44,534 bases of DNA from CAZEFK01 sp964511405. Its GTDB lineage: Bacteria > Pseudomonadota > Alphaproteobacteria > Elsterales > Elsteraceae. Each line of letters opens with the position of its first letter. The stretch's first letter is position 1. Below, piece after piece: positions 1 through 8,494 of this stretch. The notes beneath the pieces were generated by a model that was not told where the DNA came from, made no database searches, and was given only the letters and a program-made list of their open reading frames with translations. The position numbers and the translations under genes were made by a program. The DNA lies in NCBI GenBank assembly GCA_964511405.1, contig CAZEFK010000028.1, forward strand, positions 1 through 44,534, in the 5' to 3' direction.

Positions 1-843
1 GTCGGCCGCGACGTCGAGGAGTTCTATGCCACCCATCGCCGGCCGGCCGGCGCCGTGCGGCTGGAGGTCGACGGCCTGTGGCTGGAGCAGCCGGGCCGCG
101 CGCGCCGGCGTCTCGACGGCGTCGGCTTCTCGGTCCGGGCCGGCGAGATCCTGGGCATCGGCGGACTGCTGGGCGCCGGTCGCAGCGAAATGCTGGAGGC
201 GCTGTTCGGCGCCGCCGAGGGCGAGGCCGGCGGCACCGTCCGCGTCGACGGCCAGCCGGTCAAGATCGGCTCGCCGGCGGCGGCCAAGGCCGCCGGCCTC
301 GCGCTGGTCACCGAGGACCGCCGCGCCAGCGGCCTGGTGCTGGACGCCGGCATCGCCGAGAACCTGGGGCTGCCGACCCTGGCGGCCCGGTCGCCCTGGG
401 GCGTCGTCCGGCCCATGCGCGAGCGCCGCTTGGCCGAGGCCGCCATGGCGCGTCTGGCCATCCGGGCCCGCGGTCCCGACCAGTTGGCCGGCACCTTGAG
501 CGGCGGCAACCAGCAGAAGGTGGCGATCGGCAAATGGCTGCCGGCCGAACCGAAGGTGCTGCTGCTCGACGAGCCGACCCGCGGCATCGACGTCGGGGCC
601 AAGGCCGAGATCTATCGCCTGCTCGCCGAGTTGACGGCCGCCGGCCTGGCGGTGGTCATGGTCAGCTCCGAGCTGCCGGAGCTGCTGTCGCTCAGCGATC
701 GCATCCTGGTGCTGCGCGAGGGCCGGCCGACCGCACTGCTGGACAAACCCGACTTTTCGGCCGAGCGCATCCTCGACCATGCCTCGCCCGGCGGCGCCGT
801 CATGCCGGCGTTCGCCCGCCTGTTCCTGGAGACCCGAGTATGA
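1..843 (+). CDS. Sugar ABC transporter ATP-binding protein, C-terminal part (RbsA/XylG/MglA type)
   Basis: This is the second half of a double-cassette sugar-import ATPase; the first half lies outside the window. The open frame runs in from base 1 (VGRDVEEFY, the usual linker between the halves), so the GTG at 55 is internal and not a start. About 280 residues are visible. They include the second cassette's degenerate Walker A region (GLLGAGRSE), the signature SGGNQQKV, Walker B (LLLDEPTRGID) and a switch region (VMVSSELPELL). In this family the second cassette's Walker A is naturally degenerate, so that is not a defect. The stop TGA overlaps the ATG of the permease (ATGA at 840-843), so the two genes are translationally coupled. 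The substrate is probably a monosaccharide such as xylose, ribose or galactose; the sequence does not say which, and no binding protein is in view. Confidence 0.93.
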   Translation, partial: VGRDVEEFYATHRRPAGAVRLEVDGLWLEQPGRARRRLDGVGFSVRAGEILGIGGLLGAGRSEMLEALFGAAEGEAGGTVRVDGQPVKIGSPAAAKAAGLALVTEDRRASGLVLDAGIAENLGLPTLAARSPWGVVRPMRERRLAEAAMARLAIRARGPDQLAGTLSGGNQQKVAIGKWLPAEPKVLLLDEPTRGIDVGAKAEIYRLLAELTAAGLAVVMVSSELPELLSLSDRILVLREGRPTALLDKPDFSAERILDHASPGGAVMPAFARLFLETRV

Positions 844-2066
844 CCGCCGTTCCGGATCACGCCGCTGCCCCCGCACCCCGGCGCGAGATTGGCCGGTTCC
901 TGCTGCGCACCAAGCTCTATTGGGGCCTGGTCGCGCTGATCGGCGCCGGCGTCGCGCTGTCGCCGGTGAGCGGCAAGGGCGTCAACATCTTCCTGACGCC
1001 GGGCAACCTGTCGGACGTGCTGCGCCAGGTGTCGAACAACGGCCTGGTCGCCGTCGGCATGACCCTGGTGATCCTGATCGCCGGCATCGACTTGTCGGTG
1101 GGCTCGGTGATGGCCCTGGGCTCGGTGGTGTGTGCCATGCTCCTGACCCAGGATGGTTGGACCGCCGCGACCGCGCTGGCGGTGCCGCTGCTGGCGGTCT
1201 GGACATGCCTGGCGGTGACGGCGGCGGCGCGGCTGGCGGCCGGTCGCCGCGGGCTGCTCGCCGGCGTGGCGGCGGGGCTGGCGGCGGCGGCGCTGGTGCT
1301 GGCCTGGGGCGACGCGACGGCCGCGGGAAAGTTCGGCGTCGTCGGGGTCCTGCTGGCGGTGCCGGCGGTCGGGGCCGCCGTCGGGGCGCTCAACGGCGTG
1401 ATCATCGCCAAGGCGCGGATGCAGCCCTTCATCGTCACGCTCGCGACCATGGTCGGCCTGCTGGGGATCGCGCGTCTGGTCGCCGGCCCCGACACCACGG
1501 TCTATCCGGTCTACACCGGCACCAACGCGACCCCGGACTTCGAGCTGCTGCGCGCCCTCGTCGGCCATGTGCTGCCGGTGCCGGGGCTGTTCTTCCTGGC
1601 GGCCGTGGTCGCCGCGCACCTGGTCCTGCGGCGCACGACGTTCGGCCGTTACATCTACGCCATCGGCGGCAACGAGCAGGCGGCGCGCTTCGCCGGCATC
1701 GCCGTCGACCGGGTCAAGATCGCGGCCTATGCGGTTTCGGGCCTGCTGGCGAGCCTGGCCGGGGTGCTCTATGTCGCCCAGTACCGCCAGGGCAAGCCCG
1801 ACGCCGGCGGCGGCATCGAGCTCGACGCCATCGCCGCGGTGGTGATCGGCGGCACCAACCTGATGGGCGGCAAGGGCTCGATCGCGGGCACGCTGGTGGG
1901 CGTGCTGATCTTCGGGTTCCTCGGCAATATCCTCCAGCTGCGCAACATCGACAGCAACATGCAGCTGGTGCTGAAGGGCGCGATCATCCTGGCGGCGGTC
2001 ATGCTCCAGGAGGGCAGCGTGCGCACCAGCGCCCGCCGGGTCTGGCGGCGGCTGCGGGCAAGCTAG
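840..2066 (+). CDS. Sugar ABC transporter permease (RbsC/XylH type)
   Basis: Inner-membrane permease of 408 residues, partner of the ATPase it overlaps by 4 bases. It carries the hallmarks of the AraH/RbsC/XylH family: GMTLVILIAGIDLSVGS in an early membrane helix, the cytoplasmic AIGGNEQAARFAGI segment, and a C-terminal AIAAVVIGGTNLMGGKGS motif. Length and the extra hydrophobic stretch around residues 100-165 favour the XylH-like subgroup (near 400 residues) over the shorter RbsC (near 320). The start is the ATG at 840. Its stop TAG (2064-2066) overlaps the stop of the convergent gene by two bases, so no separate terminator space exists between them. Exact sugar unknown. Confidence 0.93.
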   Translation: MTAVPDHAAAPAPRREIGRFLLRTKLYWGLVALIGAGVALSPVSGKGVNIFLTPGNLSDVLRQVSNNGLVAVGMTLVILIAGIDLSVGSVMALGSVVCAMLLTQDGWTAATALAVPLLAVWTCLAVTAAARLAAGRRGLLAGVAAGLAAAALVLAWGDATAAGKFGVVGVLLAVPAVGAAVGALNGVIIAKARMQPFIVTLATMVGLLGIARLVAGPDTTVYPVYTGTNATPDFELLRALVGHVLPVPGLFFLAAVVAAHLVLRRTTFGRYIYAIGGNEQAARFAGIAVDRVKIAAYAVSGLLASLAGVLYVAQYRQGKPDAGGGIELDAIAAVVIGGTNLMGGKGSIAGTLVGVLIFGFLGNILQLRNIDSNMQLVLKGAIILAAVMLQEGSVRTSARRVWRRLRAS

Positions 2067-3271
2067 CCCCGGCAGGCCGGTCCGGACAGCTCGCCCATCT
2101 CGGGTTCCGCCAGGTCCTGGCGGAACGGCCCGGCCTCGGTCAGGCCGGCGATGGCGTTCTCGACATAGGCGCGCTCGCGCACCAGGAAGTCGGCGACGGC
2201 GCGGCGGAAGGCGGGATCGGGCAGATGGTGGAAGCTGTAGGTGCGGGCCGGCAGGTAGCCGCGCTGCAGCTTGTGCTCGCCCTGGGCGCCGGCTTCGACC
2301 CGCGCCAGGCCGCGGGCGATCGCGAAATCGAGCGCCCGGTAGTAGCACAGCTCGAAATGCAGGAACGGCCAGTGCCCCAGGCAGCCCCAGTTGCGGCCAT
2401 AGAGGGTGTCGCGGCCCAACAGGTTCAGGGCTCCGGCCACGAACCGGCGGCTGCCCGGCTCCTCGGCCAGGATCAGGACGACCTGGTCGGCCATGCGCTC
2501 GCCCAGCAGGCTGAAGAAGGCGCGGGTGAGGTAGGCCTGGCCCCATTTGCGGTCGCTGGTCGCCATGTAGACGCGGAAGAACGCGTCCCAGTGGCGCTCC
2601 TCGATATCGGCGCCGGTCAGGGTGTGGATGACCAGGCCGTGGGCCGCGGCGGCCCCGCGCTCCTTGCGGATCGCCTTGCGCTTGCGGCTGGCGAGGTCGC
2701 CGAGGAACGCCTCGAAGCTGTCATAGCCGCGGTTGTCCCAGTGGAACTGGAAGCCGACGCGGGTGAGGAACCCGGCTTCGGTGAAGGGCTCGTGGTCGTC
2801 GGGCCCGGCGAAGGTGGCATGCACCGACGACACCCCAAGGCGATCGGCGATCTCGACCAGCCCCTGGACCATAGCCGTGCGCACGCCGGGATGGGCGCCG
2901 GGGGCGACCAACAGCCGGGGGCCCGGCACCGGCGTGAACGGCACCGCCACCTGCAGCTTGGGATAGTAGCGGCCGCCGGCGCGGCGGTAGGCGTCGGCCC
3001 AGGCGTGGTCGAACACATACTCGCCGTAGGAGTGGCTTTTGAGATAGAGCGGCGCCACGCCCACGATCCGGCCGGTCCGGGTCTCGGCCACCAGATGCTG
3101 CGGCCGCCAGCCCGACGGCGCCTCGGCCGACCGGCTGTCCTCCAGCGACTTCAGGAAGGCGTGGGCCAGGAACGGGTTGTCGGACCCGGCGCAGCGATCC
3201 CAGTCGTCGGCCGGGATCGCCGCGAGCCGGTCGACGCAGCGCAGGGTGTGGACCGGCTGGTCGACCGTCAT
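2063..3271 (-). CDS. GNAT/FemAB-like protein of the DUF482 (COG3146) family
   Basis: A 402-residue soluble protein that I recognise as the DUF482 family, annotated as a GNAT-fold or 'peptidoglycan biosynthesis' protein but without an established reaction. Supporting motifs are NPFLAHAFLKSLE near residue 25, YYPKLQVAVPFTPVPGPRLL in the first third, a lysine/arginine-rich SRKRKAIRKER segment mid-protein, and GRNWGC...HFELCYYRALDFAI followed by GAQGEHKLQRGYLP in the last third, which is the family's most conserved stretch. The ATG at 3271 overlaps the ridA stop (ATGA), making a two-gene operon with ridA. The FemAB-like fold suggests transfer of an acyl or aminoacyl group, but that is inference. 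Confidence 0.85.
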   Translation of the reverse strand: MTVDQPVHTLRCVDRLAAIPADDWDRCAGSDNPFLAHAFLKSLEDSRSAEAPSGWRPQHLVAETRTGRIVGVAPLYLKSHSYGEYVFDHAWADAYRRAGGRYYPKLQVAVPFTPVPGPRLLVAPGAHPGVRTAMVQGLVEIADRLGVSSVHATFAGPDDHEPFTEAGFLTRVGFQFHWDNRGYDSFEAFLGDLASRKRKAIRKERGAAAAHGLVIHTLTGADIEERHWDAFFRVYMATSDRKWGQAYLTRAFFSLLGERMADQVVLILAEEPGSRRFVAGALNLLGRDTLYGRNWGCLGHWPFLHFELCYYRALDFAIARGLARVEAGAQGEHKLQRGYLPARTYSFHHLPDPAFRRAVADFLVRERAYVENAIAGLTEAGPFRQDLAEPEMGELSGPACRG

Positions 3272-3735
3272 GCCACCTCGACGATGGCTTCGACCTCGAC
3301 GGCCACGCCGAACGGCAGCGACGCCGCGCCCACCGCCGAACGGGCATGGCGGCCGCGGTCGCCGAAGACGGCGACGAACAGGTCCGAGGCGCCGTTGACC
3401 ACCTTGGGCTGCTCGCCGAACTCGGGCGTGGCGTTGACGAAGCCCAGCACCTTGACGATCCGGCGCACCCGCTCCAGATCGCCGTCGAGGGCCCGGGCGA
3501 CCTGGGCGATGACGCCGATGCCGCACAGGCGCGCGGCTTGGTAGCCCGTGGCGGCGTCGAGGTCGGCGCCGAGCTTGCCGATCATCGCGGGCTTGCCGTG
3601 CTCGAGCGGGATCTGGCCCGACACGAACAGCAGGTTGCCGGCACGGACGACCGGCACATAGTTGGCCTGGGCTGCGGGAGCCGTCGGCAGAACGATGCCG
3701 AGCTCTGCAAGGCGGGTCTGGATGGTGCCGGGCAT
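3268..3735 (-). CDS. ridA: RidA/YjgF family protein
   Basis: A 155-residue member of the Rid (YjgF/YER057c/UK114) superfamily. Classical members hydrolyse reactive enamine/imine intermediates released by PLP enzymes such as threonine dehydratase. Visible features are FVSGQIPLEHGKP near residue 37, GVIAQVARALDGDLERVRRIVKVLGFVN in the middle, and a C-terminal HARSAVGAASLPFGVAVEVEAIVEV. The Arg in the ARS motif matches the substrate-binding arginine of the active subgroup by my hand alignment. At 155 residues it is longer than E. coli RidA (about 128) and belongs to a longer subgroup whose activity is less certain. The ATG at 3735 has a GAGGA-like ribosome site just upstream; the downstream gene overlaps it by 4 bases. 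Confidence 0.88.
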   Translation of the reverse strand: MPGTIQTRLAELGIVLPTAPAAQANYVPVVRAGNLLFVSGQIPLEHGKPAMIGKLGADLDAATGYQAARLCGIGVIAQVARALDGDLERVRRIVKVLGFVNATPEFGEQPKVVNGASDLFVAVFGDRGRHARSAVGAASLPFGVAVEVEAIVEVA

Positions 3736-3873
3736 GGAAGGTCCTCGGGGAAAGTATAGAACGGATCCAGGGTGGCGACGGGAGAGGGACAAGGGCGCCT
3801 GCGGCGTTTTACGTCCCTTGATGTGCCGGCGCCACCCGAGGATTATGGCGCAACGCTTGGAAGGAGTGGTCCG

Positions 3874-4101
3874 ATGGGCTCCATGAGCCTCATGCACTGG
3901 GTGGTCGTCCTGGCCGTGGTCATGTTGTTGTTCGGCGCGGGCAAGATCCCCCGGCTGATGGGCGACGTGGCGAAGGGCATCAAGAACTTCAAGGAAGGCA
4001 TGAAGGAAGACGGCCCGGCCGCGTCGACGGCGCCGCCGCAGGTCGGCAACCAGGCGCAGAGCACGGCCGCGCCGAAGGCCGACAAGGTCGACGCCGCGTA
4101 A
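3874..4101 (+). CDS. tatA: Sec-independent protein translocase subunit TatA
   Basis: A 75-residue TatA. It has one N-terminal membrane helix (HWVVVLAVVMLLFGAGKIP), the FG hinge, and the amphipathic helix GDVAKGIKNFKEGMKED, followed by an Ala/Gln/Lys-rich disordered tail. TatA multimerises to form the pore that exports folded twin-arginine precursors. I chose the ATG at 3874 because AAGGAG sits 7 bases upstream (3861-3866); the frame stays open to 3772 but that would add an N-terminus no TatA has. It stands alone here: tatB and tatC are not adjacent, so they should lie elsewhere. It is divergent from ridA across about 140 bases. Confidence 0.95.
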   Translation: MGSMSLMHWVVVLAVVMLLFGAGKIPRLMGDVAKGIKNFKEGMKEDGPAASTAPPQVGNQAQSTAAPKADKVDAA

Positions 4102-4303
4102 GGCTGGCGGCCAGATCCGGACGGCGTGCACCCCGGTCGCGGTCGGCAAACCATCGGGCCGGCCGCACCGTTGGGTGCATATGCGTGTCGGAACGGTCTT
4201 CCGGCGAGCCCGGCAGTTGGGCTAGACCAAAGGTCCCGTAACGATCCCCGGCGGCGTCCGCGGCGCTGCCTGGGACCGTTGCCGTGCTGTCCAGGACACC
4301 GCG

Positions 4304-5425
4304 ATGCCCAGCATGCTGTTCAGCGATATCCGGCTGCGCGACCTCACCCTGCCCAATCGGCTGGTGGTGTCGCCCATGTGCCAGTACAGCGCCGACGACG
4401 GCTGCGCCACGCCTTGGCATCTGCAGCATCTGGCCGCCATGGCCATGAGCGGGGCCGGACTGGTGATCCTGGAGGCGACCGCCGTCGAGCGCCGCGGCCG
4501 CATCACCCATGGTTGCCTGGGGCTGTATTCCGACGCCAATGAGGCGGCGCTGGAGTCGGTGCTGTCGGCGGTCCGCCGCATGGGCCCGGCGCGGCTCGGC
4601 ATCCAGCTTGGCCATGCCGGCCGCAAGGCGTCGTCGCAGCGGCCGTGGGAGGGGGGCCGGCAGCTGCCGCCCGACCAGGATCCCTGGCCCACCGACGCGG
4701 CGTCGGCGGTTCCCTTCGAGCCGGAGCGGTCGACCCCGGCCGAGCTCGACAGCGGCGGGCTGGCGCGCATCCGGTCGGCGTTCGTGGCCGCCGCCGGCCG
4801 CGCCCGGCGGCTGGGCCTGGACCTGATCGAGTTGCATGGCGCCCATGGTTATCTGCTCCATCAGTTCCTGTCGCCGCTGTCCAACCGGCGGACCGACGCC
4901 TATGGCGGCAGCCTCGCCAACCGCCTGCGGTTCCCGCTCGAGGTGGCGGAGGCGGTGCGGGCCGTGTGGGACCGGCCGCTGGGCATGCGGCTCAGCGCCA
5001 CCGACTGGGTCGAGGGCGGGTTCACCGTCGAGGAGGCGATCGAGCTGGTCCGCCGCCTGAAGGCGGCCGGCCTCGATTACGTGGTGGCGTCGTCGGGCGG
5101 CAGTGCCCCCGCCGCCCGCGTCCCGGTCGGACCCGGCTACCAGGTGCCGCTGGCGCAGCGTATCCGCGCCGCCACCGGGATGACCGTGATGGCCGTGGGC
5201 ATGATCGTCGAGCCGCAGCAGGCGGAGGCCATCGTCGCCGAGGGCCAGGCCGACCTGGTCGCCGTCGGCCGGGGCTTCCTGGACGACCCCCGGTGGGGCT
5301 GGCATGCCGCCGCAGCGCTCGGGGCCGCGGTGCCCTATCCGCCGCAATATGCGCGCGCGGCACCGGCGGCGTGGCCCGGTGCCGGCCTGGTGCGGCCGGG
5401 CGGCGGCGCGACGCGCGCCGCGTGA
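4304..5425 (+). CDS. NADH:flavin oxidoreductase, Old Yellow Enzyme family (YqjM class)
   Basis: An FMN-dependent ene-reductase of 373 residues, a TIM barrel that reduces activated C=C bonds with NAD(P)H. The thermophilic-like/YqjM subclass is indicated by Cys26 in SPMCQYSA (the redox-tuning cysteine), QLGHAGRKAS, the substrate-binding HGAHGYLLHQFLSPLSNRRTD region with YGGS after it, and the phosphate-binding AVGRGFLDDPRW near the C-terminus. The physiological substrate cannot be told from sequence. The start ATG at 4304 gives the usual YqjM N-terminus (LFSDIRLRDLTLPNR). The stop shares one base with the next start (TGATG at 5423-5427), so the two are co-translated. About 200 bases separate it from tatA. 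Confidence 0.94.
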   Translation: MPSMLFSDIRLRDLTLPNRLVVSPMCQYSADDGCATPWHLQHLAAMAMSGAGLVILEATAVERRGRITHGCLGLYSDANEAALESVLSAVRRMGPARLGIQLGHAGRKASSQRPWEGGRQLPPDQDPWPTDAASAVPFEPERSTPAELDSGGLARIRSAFVAAAGRARRLGLDLIELHGAHGYLLHQFLSPLSNRRTDAYGGSLANRLRFPLEVAEAVRAVWDRPLGMRLSATDWVEGGFTVEEAIELVRRLKAAGLDYVVASSGGSAPAARVPVGPGYQVPLAQRIRAATGMTVMAVGMIVEPQQAEAIVAEGQADLVAVGRGFLDDPRWGWHAAAALGAAVPYPPQYARAAPAAWPGAGLVRPGGGATRAA

Positions 5426-6489
5426 TGGACCCGCAGCGCATGCCCGCGGGGAGCGAGGCCGCGACGGTCGAGGCGGGCAGCTCGATGCGGTTGAAGCTCG
5501 GCATGCTCGCGGCCCTGGCGGCGGGCCTGCTGGCCGCGGCGGCCCTGGTCGTCTACAACGACGCCGAGGCGGTCCTGGGCTCGGTCGCCGACGTCGGCTG
5601 GGGACTCTTGGGCGTGATCGCCGTGCGCGCCCTGATGGTCGCCGTGGCCGGCACCGGCTGGGGCATGGTCGTCCGCACCCGGGCGGCCCAGCCATGGCGC
5701 CTGTTCTGGTTCGTGCGCTGGATCCGCGAATCGATCAACAACCTGCTGCCGGTCGCCCAGGTCGGCGGCGACCTGGTCGGCGCCCGGCTGATGACCTTCT
5801 GGGGCGTGGCCGGCGGCCTGGTCGGCGCCACCATCCTGATCGATCTGCTGGTCCAGGCGCTGGCTCAGTTCCTGTTCACCGTGGTGGGGCTGGGCGCCCT
5901 GGTCGTGGACGGCGGCGGCGGCGCCATCGTGCGCTGGGTCGGGCTCGGCCTGCTGGTGGCGGCACCGGCGCTGGCGGGGTTCTATTTCAGCCAGCGGCTG
6001 GGGCTGTTCGATCTGCTGGAGCGCTGGCTGCTGGCCCTGGCCCGGCGCTTCCCGCGGACGGCCCTGACCGGCGAGCTGCGCCTGCATGACCAGCTGCAAC
6101 AGTTTTACCGGCGCCCCGGCACGCTGCTGGGATCCCTGGCGGTGCACCTGTCGGTGTGGTTCCTGGGCGCGGCCGAGCTGTGGATCGCGCTCGCCTGCAT
6201 GGGCTATCGGCCGACCTTGCTGCATCTCTTGATCCTGGAGAGCCTGAGCCAGGCGGTGCGTGGCGCGGCGTTCGCGGTGCCGGGCGCCCTGGGCGTCCAG
6301 GAGGGTGGCTACATGCTGTTCGGCGAGCTGGTCGGGATCGGCGCCGAGGCGGCGCTCGCCCTGTCCCTGGTCAAGCGCGTGCCCGATCTCGCCCTCGGCC
6401 TGCCCGGGCTGCTCGCCTGGCAGGTGCTGGAGGGGCGCCGGGTGTTTCGGCCGCGCCGGGCGGCGCCTCAGTCCAGCGTCTCGCGGTAG
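5425..6489 (+). CDS. Polytopic membrane protein, lysylphosphatidylglycerol synthase TM / HpnL-like family
   Basis: A 354-residue membrane protein with about eight hydrophobic segments, resembling the UPF0104 / LPG-synthase transmembrane domain proteins and most closely the HpnL (hopanoid-associated) subgroup. Typical pieces are IRESINNLLPVAQVGGDLVGARL around residue 100 and the late AFAVPGALGVQEGGYMLFG, the family's most conserved loop. It lacks the soluble aminoacyl-transferase domain of true MprF, so it is a candidate lipid transporter or flippase and not a lysyl transferase. No other hopanoid gene is visible nearby. The ATG overlaps the stop of the oxidoreductase by one base. Its 3' end overlaps the convergent permease gene by 22 bases. 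Confidence 0.8.
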   Translation: MDPQRMPAGSEAATVEAGSSMRLKLGMLAALAAGLLAAAALVVYNDAEAVLGSVADVGWGLLGVIAVRALMVAVAGTGWGMVVRTRAAQPWRLFWFVRWIRESINNLLPVAQVGGDLVGARLMTFWGVAGGLVGATILIDLLVQALAQFLFTVVGLGALVVDGGGGAIVRWVGLGLLVAAPALAGFYFSQRLGLFDLLERWLLALARRFPRTALTGELRLHDQLQQFYRRPGTLLGSLAVHLSVWFLGAAELWIALACMGYRPTLLHLLILESLSQAVRGAAFAVPGALGVQEGGYMLFGELVGIGAEAALALSLVKRVPDLALGLPGLLAWQVLEGRRVFRPRRAAPQSSVSR

Positions 6490-7592
6490 GACCAGGTCGC
6501 CACCACGGCGACGACACAGGTGAACAGGGCGATCGGCCACAGTTCGGGCGCGATCTCGGTCAGGCCGTTGCCCTTCAGCAGCACGCCGCGCACGATGCGC
6601 AGCGCATGGGTGACCGGGAACACTTCGCCGGCCCAGCGCGCCCAGGCCGGCATGCCCTGGAACGGGAACATGAAGCCCGACAGCAGGAACGACGGCAGCA
6701 GCGTAAACTGCGCCATCTGGATCGCCTGCATCTGGTTGCGCGCCACGGTCGAGAAGGTCAGGCCCAGCGCCAGGTTGCTGGCGATGAACAGCCCGAGCGC
6801 CAGGGTCAGCAGCACCGGCGAGCCGCGCACCGGCAGGCCGAACACGGCGGCGGCGATCGCGATGATCAGGGCGGCCTGCAGGTAGCCGATGGCGATGTAG
6901 GGCACGATCTTGGCCAGCATGACCTCGATCGGCCGCACCGGCATGGCCAGCAGGTTCTCCATGGTGCCGCGCTCATGCTCGCGGGTGATCGACAGCGTGG
7001 TCACGAACAGGGTCGAGATGGTCAGGACGATGCAGATCAGCCCCGGGACGATGTTCAGCACCGTCAGCTGCTCGGGGTTGTAGCGGGCGTGGAGCTGGAA
7101 CCGGAACGGCGCGCTTCCGGACGCCGCGCGCAGGGCCGGCGGCAGGTCGCGGTCGAGCGCCGCGGCGAGCGAGGCCAGCGCCGCCGTGGCGTTGCCGATG
7201 GTCGTGGGATCGGTGGCGTCGGCGTCCATCAGCACCACCGGCCGCTCGCCGCGATCGACCGAGCGGGCGAAGCCGGGCGGGATATTGACCACGAACAGCA
7301 CCTCGCCCTCGGCCAGGGCGCGCTCGGCCTCGGCCTCCGACGCCAGCGGCCGGATGTCGTAATAGCCGGTGTTGCGGAGGGCGGCGATCAGGGACCGCTC
7401 ATAGGTCGAATGATCGGCCGAGAGCAGGCCGGTCGGCAGGTGCTTGGGGTCGGCGTTGATGGCATAGCCGAACAGGAACAGCTGCAGCACCGGCAAGGCC
7501 ACGATCATCCGCAGGGTGAAGGGATCGCGGCGCACCTGCAGCCACTCCTTGGCCAGCACCGCCAGGAAGCGCCGGATCGAGAAGCCGGTCAC
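6468..7592 (-). CDS. ABC-2 type efflux permease (YbhR/YhhJ-like)
   Basis: Inner-membrane permease of 374 residues for the HlyD/ATPase pair upstream. It has an N-terminal helix after FLAVLAKEWLQVRRDPF, a large periplasmic loop (about residues 50-180), then five C-terminal helices. These include the conserved coupling segment TREHERGTMENLLAMPVRP and the FLLSGFMFPFQGMP loop, both characteristic of ABC-2 exporters of the YbhS/YbhR/YhhJ group. The GTG at 7592 overlaps the ATPase stop (GTGA), which fixes the start. Only one permease is present, whereas E. coli ybhFSR has two, so it may act as a homodimer. Likely substrates are hydrophobic compounds or drugs (inference). Confidence 0.92.
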   Translation of the reverse strand: MTGFSIRRFLAVLAKEWLQVRRDPFTLRMIVALPVLQLFLFGYAINADPKHLPTGLLSADHSTYERSLIAALRNTGYYDIRPLASEAEAERALAEGEVLFVVNIPPGFARSVDRGERPVVLMDADATDPTTIGNATAALASLAAALDRDLPPALRAASGSAPFRFQLHARYNPEQLTVLNIVPGLICIVLTISTLFVTTLSITREHERGTMENLLAMPVRPIEVMLAKIVPYIAIGYLQAALIIAIAAAVFGLPVRGSPVLLTLALGLFIASNLALGLTFSTVARNQMQAIQMAQFTLLPSFLLSGFMFPFQGMPAWARWAGEVFPVTHALRIVRGVLLKGNGLTEIAPELWPIALFTCVVAVVATWSYRETLD

Positions 7593-8494
7593 GGCGCCGG
7601 TCGGCTGAGCAGGTGGATGAACACGTCTTCCAGCCGCGGCGGCACCTCGTGCCACTCGAGCGCAATGCCGCAGGCGGCAAGCGCCCGCTCCAGCGCGGCC
7701 CGGTCGGTGCCGGCGACATGCACGGCAGTGCCGAACACGGCGGCCGCCTCCACGACCGGCGTCCGGCGCAGCGCCCGCGCCGCGGCATCGGCCTCGGGTC
7801 CGGCCGCTTCGAACGTGATCAGGCCGGAGCCGCGCACCACGGCCTCCGGCGCGCCCTGGGTCACGATCCGGCCGCCGGACAGGTAGACGATGCGCTTGCA
7901 GCGCTCGGCCTCGTCCATGTAGTGCGTGGAGACCAGGACGGTCAGGCCCTCGCCGGCCAGGTCGTGGATCAGGTCCCAGAACTCGCGGCGCGCCTGGGCG
8001 TCGACCCCGGCGGTGGGCTCGTCCAGGAGCAGCAGGCGGGGCCGGTGGAGGACGCAGGCGGCCAGGGCCAGGCGCTGCTTCCAGCCGCCCGAGAGCTGGC
8101 CGGCAAGCTGGTCGGCGCGGTCGCCCAGGCTCATTCTCTCGATGATCGCCGGCACCGCCCGCCGCCGGTCGGGAAGTTCGTAGACCCGGGCGACGAAGGT
8201 CAGGTTCTCGGCGACCGTCAGGTCTTCGTAGTAGCTGAAGCGCTGGGTCATGTAGCCGACCTGCCGGCGGATCGCCGGGGCGTCGCGGACGATGTCGAGG
8301 CCGAGGCAGGTGCCGCCCCCCGCGTCCGGCGTCAGCAGGCCGCACAGCAGGCGGATGGTGGTGGTCTTGCCGCTGCCGTTGGCGCCCAGGAAGCCGCAGA
8401 TCTCGCCGGTGGCCACGCGCAGGCTGAGGCCGTCGACCACGGTGCGGGCGCCATAGCGCTTGGCCAAGCCGTCGACGTCGATCGCCGCGGTCAT
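7589..8494 (-). CDS. ABC efflux ATP-binding protein (YbhF/CcmA-like)
   Basis: A single-cassette ATPase of 301 residues. Walker A is GANGSGKTT near residue 38, the Q-loop is in GYMTQRFSYYEDLTV, the signature is LSGGWKQRLALA, Walker B is LLLLDEPTAGVD, and the switch His is in VLVSTHYMDEAERC. A C-terminal domain of about 90 residues ends in RLEDVFIHLL, as in drug and lipid exporters of this class. The signature has a Trp where most have Gln/Met (SGGWKQR), a variant common in this subgroup. The gene sits between the HlyD and permease genes with 4-base overlaps on both sides, so the three products should form one complex. Confidence 0.94.
   Translation of the reverse strand: MTAAIDVDGLAKRYGARTVVDGLSLRVATGEICGFLGANGSGKTTTIRLLCGLLTPDAGGGTCLGLDIVRDAPAIRRQVGYMTQRFSYYEDLTVAENLTFVARVYELPDRRRAVPAIIERMSLGDRADQLAGQLSGGWKQRLALAACVLHRPRLLLLDEPTAGVDAQARREFWDLIHDLAGEGLTVLVSTHYMDEAERCKRIVYLSGGRIVTQGAPEAVVRGSGLITFEAAGPEADAAARALRRTPVVEAAAVFGTAVHVAGTDRAALERALAACGIALEWHEVPPRLEDVFIHLLSRPAP

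Noticed and set aside
779..3544. A 921-codon plus-strand open frame
   Set aside because: It overlaps the permease and the DUF482 and RidA genes, all with clear motifs in other frames; composition is shadow-like.
4208..4222. Small GCCC/GGGC hairpin after tatA
   Set aside because: Only four base pairs and no T-run; too weak to call a terminator.
3989..5695. A 568-codon minus-strand open frame
   Set aside because: Antisense to tatA and the Old Yellow Enzyme homologue; Pro/Arg-rich without any domain.
5425..6489. MprF-type lysylphosphatidylglycerol synthase
   Set aside because: Only the membrane domain is present; the soluble aminoacyl transferase domain needed for that activity is missing.
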